NCBI GenBank assembly: GCA_049487715.1 | Contig: CP150579.1 | Span: forward strand, 124,001-188,000 | DNA: 64,000 nucleotides | Origin: Pycnococcus provasolii | Taxonomy: Eukaryota; Chlorophyta; Pseudoscourfieldiophyceae; Pseudoscourfieldiales | Direction: 5' to 3' | Part shown: piece after piece, positions 1 through 9,700 of the stretch | How the letters are laid out: every line of letters starts with the position of its first letter | Numbering within the stretch: position 1 is the stretch's first letter | The notes under the pieces: generated by a model | What the model saw: the letters and a program-made list of their open reading frames with translations, nothing else | Told to the model about the DNA's origin: nothing | Database searches by the model: none | Position numbers and translations under genes: made by a program

Positions 1-1
1 C

Positions 2-3000
2 TTGCAGTGTCGCCGGTGCCGGTCAATTTCCTACGACGATCCGCACGGCTTCATGTGCTCCGAGTGTGGATACTCACGTCACGTTCGCAGTATCGACGTG
101 TTGCTGACAATGCGGTCGTACACTCGCGACGTGGGACTGACTGGAGGCCGGCTCGCGTATCGTCTTGCCATCAACCGTACCGGCGAGGCTGACGACGGCG
201 CGGCTGCATCCATCGGAGATCGAGGTGCGGCACCTCCGAGATCTGCTCAGGAAGGGCCCAACTTGCCGTCGGGGCTCAGCGCCGAGGATGCGACGAATGT
301 TGCGGCGGGCCTTGCACGTCCGTCGATGCCACCGGCCCACGCTGGTAATACGTGCACCGCTGCCCGCCTGCGACGAGCCAAGGAGCGCTTTTCCTCCTGT
401 CTACGCGTATCAGAGCGCGTGGCTGACGATGTGCGCCAGCTGCTTGCTCCTGGGATGAACGCCATTCCGCTGGAAACGGTGACGGCTGCGCATTTGGCTC
501 ACGTCACCTCGTGCGCATGGGCAATGCGCGATGCCCATGACGCGGCGGAGGAGGTGGCCATGCTCAACGAGTGGATCGCGCTGGCGAGCGGGCAACGAGC
601 GGTGCTACCGTTGGAGCGTAGCACGTCGGGTCTTGGATCGGCGTGCGCTGGTCTTTGCCTCGGAGCTCCGCTTCCACCTTGCAAGGGCTGCCCCCGGTGT
701 GTCGCTTCTGCGCTCCATGCGGCATCGCGAGCGCTCGTCGACCTCGGCACGACGCCGACGCTTGCGAACCCTGTGCTTACCACGATTGCTGATGAGGATG
801 GTGCGGGTCCCGTGCGCGCATTGATCGAGCGCAGCCTGCGCGAGAGTTCGATGGTTGCGCTGATGGCACCATCTAATCATGGGGAGTGGACGATGCGATC
901 AACAGCTGAGAGGATGGATGCACCTTGGCGTCTTCGAGCAGGTGCAGTCGTGGCTTGGTCCGCCGTCATCGGTGCTAACCATGCGCTCGATGCATCGGCA
1001 GGTGCGCTAAAGTGCGTGCTCGAAGGCGCGGCAAAGTGTGCTTTAATGTCGCTTATATCATCCAGCGAATTGCGCAGCACCTACGTAGAAGCGAGTGTCG
1101 CTCACCTCGCTCACCTCGCTCGTGTCGGACTGCACCACTTCGCGACGGAGGCAGCTGCTGCGAACAACGGGTTAGCGTGGGACGACGATGGATGGCTATC
1201 GGCGGATGACGACGTGAACGATAGTGCTGTTGACGCGGCCATGCGCCTCAGTTCGTCGGCGGCTACAATCAAGCCTACCGCAGCCGCCGCGGTGTCTCGC
1301 CTTCACGAGATGTCGACGTGGTGTCGCACCGCGGCGACGAAGCGGCGGCGTGTCGCGCCCTCGGTTGCGCGCACGTACAATCCAGCCGCCGTCGCCGCCT
1401 TCTCGCTCATCGGCGCAGGTCTCTGCGACGAGGCGAGCCGCGGCGCGTTTGCCCGAGATCCCGTGGCATGTCATGCCCTGCTCCTTCCGTGCCTTCTCGC
1501 GTGGTCGGAAAGTCCGGAGGCCTGCTTGGGAGCTGACCAGCCGGCTGCAGTTCTTACAGCAATCCTGGAAGTGGCGCTGGCGACGTCGCGAGCTACCATC
1601 TCAAGAGTCGCCTGCGCAGCTCTCTTCCGCCATGCGACTTGCACCAACCTCGAAAGCTACGCACACATCTGCAACATTGTGCGTGCCTCTGTGGAAGGAC
1701 CCCGGGGTGCTGAAGCTCTTGCTTCCACTGCCGCGTCTCCGGTGCTTCGTCTGCTCACTCAGCTTGCAGAGCACGCTCCGGAGGCTGCCTGCGGGCGCAT
1801 GCAATCGTGGATGCTTCCGTGGAGCTCTCACCAAGTGCGCGAGCATGCACTGTGCTTGTGTGGCTCTTCCATTGATGCCAATGCCGCGCTTTCGTCGGCG
1901 GTAGTCACCCGATCACTCGTCCGTGCAGTTCGCCTGCTCGAGGGGAGGCATGCTCCATTGGCTGACATGCCTCTTGACGGATTGAAACGCTCTTTCGAGG
2001 ATCTCGTCGTCGCGCTATGTGCTTTGGATGGTGCAACGGCGGCGGGCTCTGGTAAGAGCGTTGTGGCGAGCCACAGAAAAATCACGCAGATTTTGGGGGA
2101 GATTCTGGGTGCTCAGAATTCAGGTAGTGCCACAGCTATGCTCGTCGACGCGCTGGCGAAAGCGATGGGTCACCCGCTGGTGACTGAGGCTGCCTTGCGT
2201 CGCCTCTCAGCAATCTGCTGCCCGGCTACTTCGGCACCGTCCGTTCCTCTTCTGCTGCGGCGTGCTCCTACGCAGGAAGAATTCCTAAGAGGGGGCCTTC
2301 CGAGGCGAGGTGCAATCGCAAGCGGCGAGCTGCCTCGCGAAGAGTCGCGGACAACGAGGGCGGCATCACGAGAGACGGCCTCAGCGAAGAGTCCGGTGGG
2401 ATCTTGTCTCGTCGATGAAGCAGCGGTGGACGCCGACGACGCACGATTCGGCGACACATTCACCCCACACGTCATGGGCGCTGTTGCGACGACGCCCACA
2501 GCGCTCCTGGAACCTGTGGATGAAGGTGCGACATTCTCAGACATCAAGAGGTACCTCTGCGTGGAGCTCGACATGCTCGGACTTCTCGACGACGACCACG
2601 CTATGGAGCTGCTGGTATGCAATCACATCGTCCGGACAGATCTTCCGGTATCACGTGTTTACAAGGAACTTTGGAGCGATGCTGGCAGCCCCATGATCGT
2701 CACATATCGGTTGACAGGTCTCGACGGGGAAGCTGAAGAACCAATCTTCTCTGGCGGCAGCGGCAGCGGCGGCGGCGGTGGTGGCCAGGCGCGTGAGGCG
2801 GCAACAAACACATCGGAAGCTTTTGGCATGCTGACGCGTGGCAATCACTGGCCCGCGATCGTGTCAAATATGGGTGGCTCGAGTCGGCCAATGGCCCTTC
2901 GCATTGTGCTTGGCGGTTGCGCGAGCGAAGGTGCTGCTCTCGTTGCAGCTGGTGCGCTCGATGCGGCAATCGCCGGCTGCTCGGGAGCATATGCGAGGGA

Positions 3001-5263
3001 CGATCAGCAGGCGGAATCGCAGAGCCTCGGAATCCTCGCCGCCCTTGTTCGCATTCCACGTTCCTCCTCCGCGACGAACAACAACAACCTTTCTTCTCCG
3101 TCGTCGTCGTCGACGGAGCTAGATACGCATCGCTTTATCGAGCGGCTACTCATATACGCTGGGTCATCCGAGGCTAGTGATGGTGAAATGATGAGCGACG
3201 AGCGGCGTGTCGCAGCAGCCTTGTCGCTCGCTAAGGCGCTTCCTTTACTCGTCTCCGCGGGTGGCACGAGTGCTGCGCAGCATGCGGCACGATCGCTCAC
3301 CTCGCTGTGCAGGCGTCCGAGCGACGAATCGAAGGGTGCCGTTGCGCTTGCTTGTGTGTTCGCGGCGGTGTCGTCAGGTCATCGTAGCGTTGCCAAGCGC
3401 ATGGGTCCAGGTGCGGTGTCATCGCTTTGCCAATGGCTTTGGGATATAATTGAAGATCTTCAGCGAGCTGCTCCCGACCTGGCCAGAGCAGATTCACAGG
3501 AAGCGAGGCGTCAAAAATTGATCGCATGCAAACTTGGAGGCAGTGCCGCGCCGAGGTCCGCTTCCATGGATATGAGCTTGCCAAGTTCACGCTGCATTCG
3601 CCTGCTCTTCGATCGCACGCTTTGCGGGCGAAAGGTTCTGCGAGTTCTCGCACCTCTTTGCTTGGTCGACCCGACCCACGCCGCCGTGCTTGCGAGTCAC
3701 AGGAACGGCGACACGCTGAGGCTTCTCCACAAGATGGAAAATTGCATTTCGGAAAGGGGTGTTGGGGGGAACGACGCTGGCGCGGTGATTGCGGCTGCTT
3801 CCGCGGCAAATAACGAGACGGCGCGTCGACTTGGAGAGGAGCGGCTGAGAACCGCAGAGGAGCGTCGTGCGCGCGCTCTCTCGGCGCGGGAGAGGATACT
3901 GAACTCTCTCGGCCTCGTGATTCACGAAAGCCCTGGATGCAGTCCCAGCCCAAGTCCTGGCATAACGCCACCGGCGAGTCCTTCGCATTCGCTTCTTGCA
4001 AGCTCGGGGGCCACACTGATTCCCAGTCCCGGCCGCGCGGCTAGCGAAGAGCTCGCGCGGTTAAATCACCACCACGCGGCGGCGAGGAGGAGAAGGTCGC
4101 GCTCATCTTTTGGTGCGTCGTCGATGTCACCGTCGCAGTCTTCGCCATTGAATCACGCGGCGTCGTCGCCTCTCGGCAGCACGCCGCCTCACGACTTCAT
4201 GGCGCTGGCAGCACAGGCGGCAGCCACCTCCACTGATGCAAGCCCGGATGCCGCGCTGTTCAATCTCGACCTGGAGGAGGAGGAAGAGCCGGAGGAGCCG
4301 GAGCACGGTGGTTTGCGATGTGTGATTTGCCGCGAAGGATACGACGAACGGCCTTCGGAGGCGCTTGCCGTGTACTGCCTGTGCGTTCCAAATGATAACG
4401 AGGAGGTGGCTTACACCGTTTCTCATTTTTCTGCGATTCACGTGTCGTGTCACGAAAGTGCACGACGAGCTGACTCGCGCCTGCGGCAACCAAAAAGTGA
4501 GTGGCAAGGTGGGCAGCTCAGAAATAGGGGTTCGCGATGCAACGCGCTCTTGCCAGTGCCGCCGCCACGCTTCGAGGACACTCGCGACGAGGATGTCGCC
4601 GCTATGGTGGCATACAAGGATGCCGCGGAAGCCTACTGGAGGCGGGTTCTTCCCGCGTCGATGTCGACGTCCGTTTCCCGTTCGACCTGGCTGTCTCGAT
4701 GCTTACACGCCATCTACGAGGTGCGGCAGCTCGCTCTCCGTGTGGTGGGCGTCGGCCGACGCGTTGACGCCGATGCTGGTGGTGGCAGCCGCGAGTCCAA
4801 CTCCAAAACGCTTGCACTGCTCGCAGAAGCCGGTCGAAATGCTGCCAGTGAGTCGTCTGAGACGGAAATACCGCGTCGCCTTGCTGTGGAGATGTCAGAG
4901 ATATTCAAAGCAAAGACTTGCGAATCTTCCGTGAAAGCGAGCGAGATCTTGGCTAACGTATGCTCGCGTGTCCCCGCCTGTGGTAAGCAATCTCTCGACG
5001 CCTTCGCGCTCGCTGCCACGATCGCTGTGTTTGGCGACGAGAATCTCTGGCAGTCATCACGCGAAAGCTTGGTGGAGGTGACGACGGCGGAGAATTTGTC
5101 AGTCGCAAGGCCTTTCCTAGACCTGCTTGACTGCATAGTAGCGGAGCAGTACGCGGAAGGATCCCAATCGCAGAGAAGGTGGTTTTACGATGTCGAACGA
5201 GGAATCGAACGACTCGGTCAAGTCGCCGAGAGCATTGGACTCCTTCAACAACAACTTGTGTAG
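2..5263 (+). CDS. UBR4: UBR4/BIG-type E3 ubiquitin ligase, C-terminal part (5' partial)
   Basis: Open at the left window edge; 1753 codons are visible and end in TAG. UBR4 (BIG in plants, POE in flies) is a giant N-degron and quality-control E3 ubiquitin ligase. The first visible residues form a Cys-rich segment (CRRCRS, then CSECGY) like the zinc-ribbon segment of the family. The key evidence is near the C-terminus, residues about 1436-1520: CVICREGY, then VSHFSAIH, a Cys/His pair and CNALLPV. This is the order of the hemi-RING and following zinc module of the UBR4 catalytic region. Between lie helical, repeat-like sequence, a Gly/Ser run (about residues 917-927) and a Ser/Pro-rich stretch before the E3 module. 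Family members are usually about 5000 residues, so most of the gene lies off the window. No intron is needed over 5.2 kb. The stop lies about 55 bp from the convergent neighbour. Confidence 0.85.
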   Translation: MQCRRCRSISYDDPHGFMCSECGYSRHVRSIDVLLTMRSYTRDVGLTGGRLAYRLAINRTGEADDGAAASIGDRGAAPPRSAQEGPNLPSGLSAEDATNVAAGLARPSMPPAHAGNTCTAARLRRAKERFSSCLRVSERVADDVRQLLAPGMNAIPLETVTAAHLAHVTSCAWAMRDAHDAAEEVAMLNEWIALASGQRAVLPLERSTSGLGSACAGLCLGAPLPPCKGCPRCVASALHAASRALVDLGTTPTLANPVLTTIADEDGAGPVRALIERSLRESSMVALMAPSNHGEWTMRSTAERMDAPWRLRAGAVVAWSAVIGANHALDASAGALKCVLEGAAKCALMSLISSSELRSTYVEASVAHLAHLARVGLHHFATEAAAANNGLAWDDDGWLSADDDVNDSAVDAAMRLSSSAATIKPTAAAAVSRLHEMSTWCRTAATKRRRVAPSVARTYNPAAVAAFSLIGAGLCDEASRGAFARDPVACHALLLPCLLAWSESPEACLGADQPAAVLTAILEVALATSRATISRVACAALFRHATCTNLESYAHICNIVRASVEGPRGAEALASTAASPVLRLLTQLAEHAPEAACGRMQSWMLPWSSHQVREHALCLCGSSIDANAALSSAVVTRSLVRAVRLLEGRHAPLADMPLDGLKRSFEDLVVALCALDGATAAGSGKSVVASHRKITQILGEILGAQNSGSATAMLVDALAKAMGHPLVTEAALRRLSAICCPATSAPSVPLLLRRAPTQEEFLRGGLPRRGAIASGELPREESRTTRAASRETASAKSPVGSCLVDEAAVDADDARFGDTFTPHVMGAVATTPTALLEPVDEGATFSDIKRYLCVELDMLGLLDDDHAMELLVCNHIVRTDLPVSRVYKELWSDAGSPMIVTYRLTGLDGEAEEPIFSGGSGSGGGGGGQAREAATNTSEAFGMLTRGNHWPAIVSNMGGSSRPMALRIVLGGCASEGAALVAAGALDAAIAGCSGAYARDDQQAESQSLGILAALVRIPRSSSATNNNNLSSPSSSSTELDTHRFIERLLIYAGSSEASDGEMMSDERRVAAALSLAKALPLLVSAGGTSAAQHAARSLTSLCRRPSDESKGAVALACVFAAVSSGHRSVAKRMGPGAVSSLCQWLWDIIEDLQRAAPDLARADSQEARRQKLIACKLGGSAAPRSASMDMSLPSSRCIRLLFDRTLCGRKVLRVLAPLCLVDPTHAAVLASHRNGDTLRLLHKMENCISERGVGGNDAGAVIAAASAANNETARRLGEERLRTAEERRARALSARERILNSLGLVIHESPGCSPSPSPGITPPASPSHSLLASSGATLIPSPGRAASEELARLNHHHAAARRRRSRSSFGASSMSPSQSSPLNHAASSPLGSTPPHDFMALAAQAAATSTDASPDAALFNLDLEEEEEPEEPEHGGLRCVICREGYDERPSEALAVYCLCVPNDNEEVAYTVSHFSAIHVSCHESARRADSRLRQPKSEWQGGQLRNRGSRCNALLPVPPPRFEDTRDEDVAAMVAYKDAAEAYWRRVLPASMSTSVSRSTWLSRCLHAIYEVRQLALRVVGVGRRVDADAGGGSRESNSKTLALLAEAGRNAASESSETEIPRRLAVEMSEIFKAKTCESSVKASEILANVCSRVPACGKQSLDAFALAATIAVFGDENLWQSSRESLVEVTTAENLSVARPFLDLLDCIVAEQYAEGSQSQRRWFYDVERGIERLGQVAESIGLLQQQLV

Positions 5264-5317
5264 ACTATGGGTAACATAACTAGAACTTAGATTACATATA
5301 TTATGCTTTAAAACATT

Positions 5318-5937
5318 CTAGATGGCTATCAACGAATACACGTTCGAGGCCCATTCTGTCTTGGAGTGGTTGTCGTTGCCAACGAAAAAGTCAATCATCA
5401 CATCGGATTTTCTGTCTTTGGCCTTATTGACCTCGTCCATCATCGCCGCAATAGCCTCCTCGTCACCTGGCAGGCTCGCGATGACCACCGCCGGATCAGA
5501 GTGGGAGTCTTGACGCATCAAGAGAAGTGCTTCGTGTAGGTCTGGTAACGACGTTGGATGAATCAGCTGGAGGATGACAATTGAATCGCGATCTGCCAAA
5601 TTTCTCGAAGAGGAGCACGAACACGGAATGCGGTCGAGCTGTGTCTTGAGATATGCCCACGGACGTCGGCACCTGCTCGAGTGCCAAGGTGCGCAGGTCG
5701 TCGAAGAACGCACTCGAGCGCATGCACCCACGTCGTCGAAGCGGCGCATGGCTGCGTGATCGTTCCTCCGCGCTGCACAGCACTTCCCATACCGCTCGCG
5801 GATCGTACATCTCCTGCAGTCCCGTGTGTGTGGTTTGCAGCATATTCAATCGCGTGCGCCACTGCCACATGTGAAGTTCTGCCACGTCATGCTTCCACAA
5901 TTTGCAATTGGACACAAGGTAGGAGGAGGAGTGTTGA

Positions 5938-5968
<31 letters not shown>

Positions 5969-6599
5969 GGTTTTGCTTTAGCTGCCCGTCGTCGTCGTCG
6001 TCGTCGTCAAGAAATGTGGGCGTGATGTCCTGATCCTCGTCGTCTTCTTCTGGAAACGCGGCATCGTACACGAGTCGTATATCATCTAACAAAATGACGT
6101 CGTCGTCAAGCAGAATAACCTTGCGAACGTCGCGTGGGAATAAATAGGGAAGGTAGAAGCGAAGGTGATTGAGCCGATGCGCGTGCATGACACTGTGATC
6201 CCACCGCGCTGGCTTCACCCAGAAGTCACGTGCATCTTTATCCGGTTCACCGTCGTTAGCGTTCGTCGTTTCTCGCCTCAGCTCGTTCTCGTATGACGTC
6301 CACATCCAACTTGGCGCACGTCCACCTCGGGCTGCACGAATGGCTGACTCTGCGGCGCGGTCGGAAACGACACGGATAGATGCGCCGATGCACGACGACG
6401 CGAGCCCACTAATACCACCACCACCACCATGGTGATTATCGAAGAGCGCCAGCAGTGCGGCTGCGGCTGTCACATTCGCTGTGATCAGATAAAACGCGAG
6501 CGACGACACAGACGCCGAAGTTGAGCAGACAGAAGCGATCGTCGCATGCGCTGCGGCGATGCGGTCGCTAAAAATTGCGATATGATTTTTACCCGCCAT
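5318..6599 (-). CDS. GT8 (GAUT/GATL-like) glycosyltransferase, reading frame interrupted
   Basis: The N-terminal half resembles glycosyltransferase family 8: HIAIFSDR with an Ala-rich helix, FYLITANVT, then HLRFYLPYLFPRDVRKVILL followed by the DDD metal/nucleotide-sugar motif. Family members transfer galacturonosyl or related sugars in the Golgi. I chose the Met at 6599 because similarity begins there; upstream in-frame codons reach 6686 but look non-coding (Pro run). A poly-Gln tract (about 5935-5970) sits in an acidic insertion after the DDD motif. The frame open from 6599 stops at 5496. From about 5620 to 5318 a second frame carries the better coding sequence, ending in NVYSLIAI. A short intron, a real frameshift or an assembly indel could explain this. 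No signal anchor is visible, which is unusual for a Golgi enzyme. The C-terminal half is weakly conserved. Confidence 0.55.
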
Positions 6600-6707
6600 T
6601 GATTGAATTTTTATGGTGAGAACGGCGCGTTTTTTCGGGGGTGGAGGAGGAGGAGGATCGCCCGACAAACTTGTAAAAACTATCATAGTGTGTCAAATAT
6701 ACAAAAT

Positions 6708-9700
6708 TTATCGAGACGCCTCCCACTTTGCCACCTCCTTCATGAGCGTCGCGAGAACGACACCGTCGTCGTTTGGCTGTTCGCGATTCTCACCGCCGCC
6801 GCCGTCGTCGTCATCATCATCATCGCCGTCGCCGTCGCCGGCGCCTCTGCTACCATAGAGCGACTCCTCCACCGTGCCTTCCACCTTGAAGTGGTGAGTC
6901 ACAACTTCCGCGCTCCGCTGTCCGACGCGCGCGACACGACCTTTTGCCTGCTCCTCCTGGCCACGGTGCAGACAAGGCTCGACGAACACCACATGCTGCG
7001 CGGATAAGACGTTTAAACCCATCCCACCATGCTTCAAGGGCATGAGTAGTGCCGCCGGACAGTCTGCGGCCAATTCGTCAGCCTTCTCAAACGTGCGCAC
7101 CTGCAAGGGAACGTCGCCACGTGAGACAGCCAGACAATGCGCAACGCCATTCCGTGTTAGGCACTGAGACAGGATTTTCAAGGTTTCCGCAAAGTCGCTG
7201 AAAACCACGCATCGCTGCTTTGGTGTCATCGCCGTCGTCTCGGCGCTGCCAGCAGCCCCACCAGCCAGCTGCTGCTGCTGCTGCTGGTCGTCACTTCGAA
7301 ACACCTGTGGCTGGCGAGAGATCCACATGATGCGACGCACCACCGCTTCCAATTTCGTGCCGTAGTTCCCCTCCACAGCCAAATGTTTCTCGCAGGATCC
7401 CTCCTCTTCCACTGAGGGAGCATCTTCTTCACCCATCGCAAGTTTGCGGCGCACTGCGGGACGCGGCGAAGCGGGCGCCGGAGCAGCCACATCTGCAGCT
7501 GCGGTGCTTGGCAGCGAAACTTTCGCGTGATCTCCCGCATCTACACCCTCGGCATCAGCCAAAGTCTCTGTCGCCGGAGCAACACGAATCGCGTTCGCCC
7601 TGGCCGTTGGCTCGCGACAGATGGGGCACTTCACCGCCGCAACGCCGTTGCGGCCTGATGGTGAGCCTGGCGACGCCGCGGGAGCAATGCGCGTCGCAAA
7701 GGAGCGTGCAAGCTTCTTGGCGCACTGGCCGCAGACCGCGTGCCCGCAGTCCAGAAACACGGTAATGGGATCGCCGCAGACGGGACACGCGGTGCCATCG
7801 GCTGCCGCTGCCGCTGGGGCGGCAGCGGAGGCAGCTGCAGCTCGAGCTTCTGCCGCAGCCGCAGCCGCATCGCGAGCTGTCGTGCCAGCAGGATGCGCAG
7901 CCCCACCTAAGATGCGCGGTGCACTGGCCTCTCTAGCCTTCTGCTGCCGCAGCGCCTCCCTTTGAATCTCTCGAAGATGGCGAATCTTTCTACCAGCATT
8001 TCTCAGGTCAACAAGCCCCGTGGTGACGTTGGCGGACGACTCCGCGAAGAGCTCCGCCACATCAGGCCAAGTTCTCAGCACGAGTGCGCCAGACTTCGTC
8101 GTCGTGTATCCCATCTCGCGGCGCGCCAACTCCGCCTCGTCCTCTTGCACGCAAAAGACGTCCTCGGGTGTGGACATGCCAGCCGCCGCCGACGCGGCGG
8201 CAACTCCGAGGCTCTGTCGCACCGCGACATTCGTGCACGCTGACTCCACAACTTGCTCGCGAAGCGCCTTGGAAAGTAAGACGCGGGACGTGCAGCTGTC
8301 CACCTCATCGTAGCTGTGCAGTGCCGCAATCTGCGACTTGACAAGGGTGTCCGCCTGCTCCATTTCTTTGGCTAGGCACCGAAGGTAGTTCATATGCGCA
8401 AGTGCAACAGGCCGCAGACTGTGCGTCACGCCAGGCATCAGCACTCGGAGCATTTGTATCACATTTGCAAGTTCCTTGTGCTGGTGAAGAACTCGCAGAA
8501 TTGCTCCGGCATTTGACGCCCCGCCATCGGCGCCATCCACTCGCCGTCCGCCTAAAATCTGCTTCCTGCGAACCTCAACCAGCTCCTCGACAGTAGCCGC
8601 TTCACCTCGAAGGAGTTTCAGGTCAAACATGCGACCTTGGGCAATGAAGAGAACCTCGAGGTCAACTTGGCAGCACGGGCACGTCCTCAGATTCGACGCT
8701 TGGCCGAGCGTACCTGTTTGGCTGCACAGCGAACATGCCCCGGCGGCGCGAATTGCCGCCCGCGTTGGTTGCCGTGCTACACTTCCAGATGCGCGCGGGG
8801 CTTCGTCTGGTAAAACGCCGCACTGTCCCTCAAGCTCGATCGGCGTTGGCATGACATCGCGAGAAAGTCGCTGCATGGCACGGCGCCAACTGTGAGATGC
8901 CTTGAAGATCAACTCCAGCTGATTCAGTATCCATGATTTCAGGCCAGTGCGATTCTTTGCAACCATTTCCATGCCGTCAACTGACCGCTGGCCAAACCAT
9001 TTATTCTTCTCAGCATTAACAGCGTCGTTGTGCTGACGCTTCACCTGGTTCAGAAGAAGGGTCACGACACCGTGCCCATCCGTGCCAGCCTCCGATGCGC
9101 AACGTTCGTCAAGGTGCACACTCCACCATAGCTCACCAAGACATGCTACGAGTGCCGAAACGTGAAGTGGTGCACTTGCGTTCGTCGATGGCGCATTTGA
9201 CGCGCCAACCACCTTACCACCATCGTTGAAGAGGGATGCGTCGAGACCTGTGCGTGGTGCGCGTGAGCCAGGGCTCATCGCAGCTGATGCAGCAGCTTCG
9301 AGTTCGTCCGCCGCCTTTTGCGACGCTTTCACTGCGTGGAGAAAGTCAGACGCGGCTGTGCCGAGCTTGGAAATCCACTCGGACACATACTCAGATCCGC
9401 GCAGAGTTATCTCCGTGTCCAAAGCCGCAGTATTCAGTGACGACGCAGACGTCGTCGTCGACTGTGCGATGGCGGGATTGTTCTTTGCAGCGACATCGGC
9501 ATCAAGCTGGCGTACCGAAGATAGCAGCACATTCACGTCCGAAGCCGTGCACGACGAAGGACCGCCACCGCCCGCCCCTGCCGGTTCGGTGGCACTTGAG
9601 GGCTGCGGATTCGCACGCTCCTGCAGAAGGCGAGTTTCGTGTGCGTCAAGAACGGCCGGTGGATCGAATGGAGTCACTCCCGCGAATGCAATGGCAGTTA

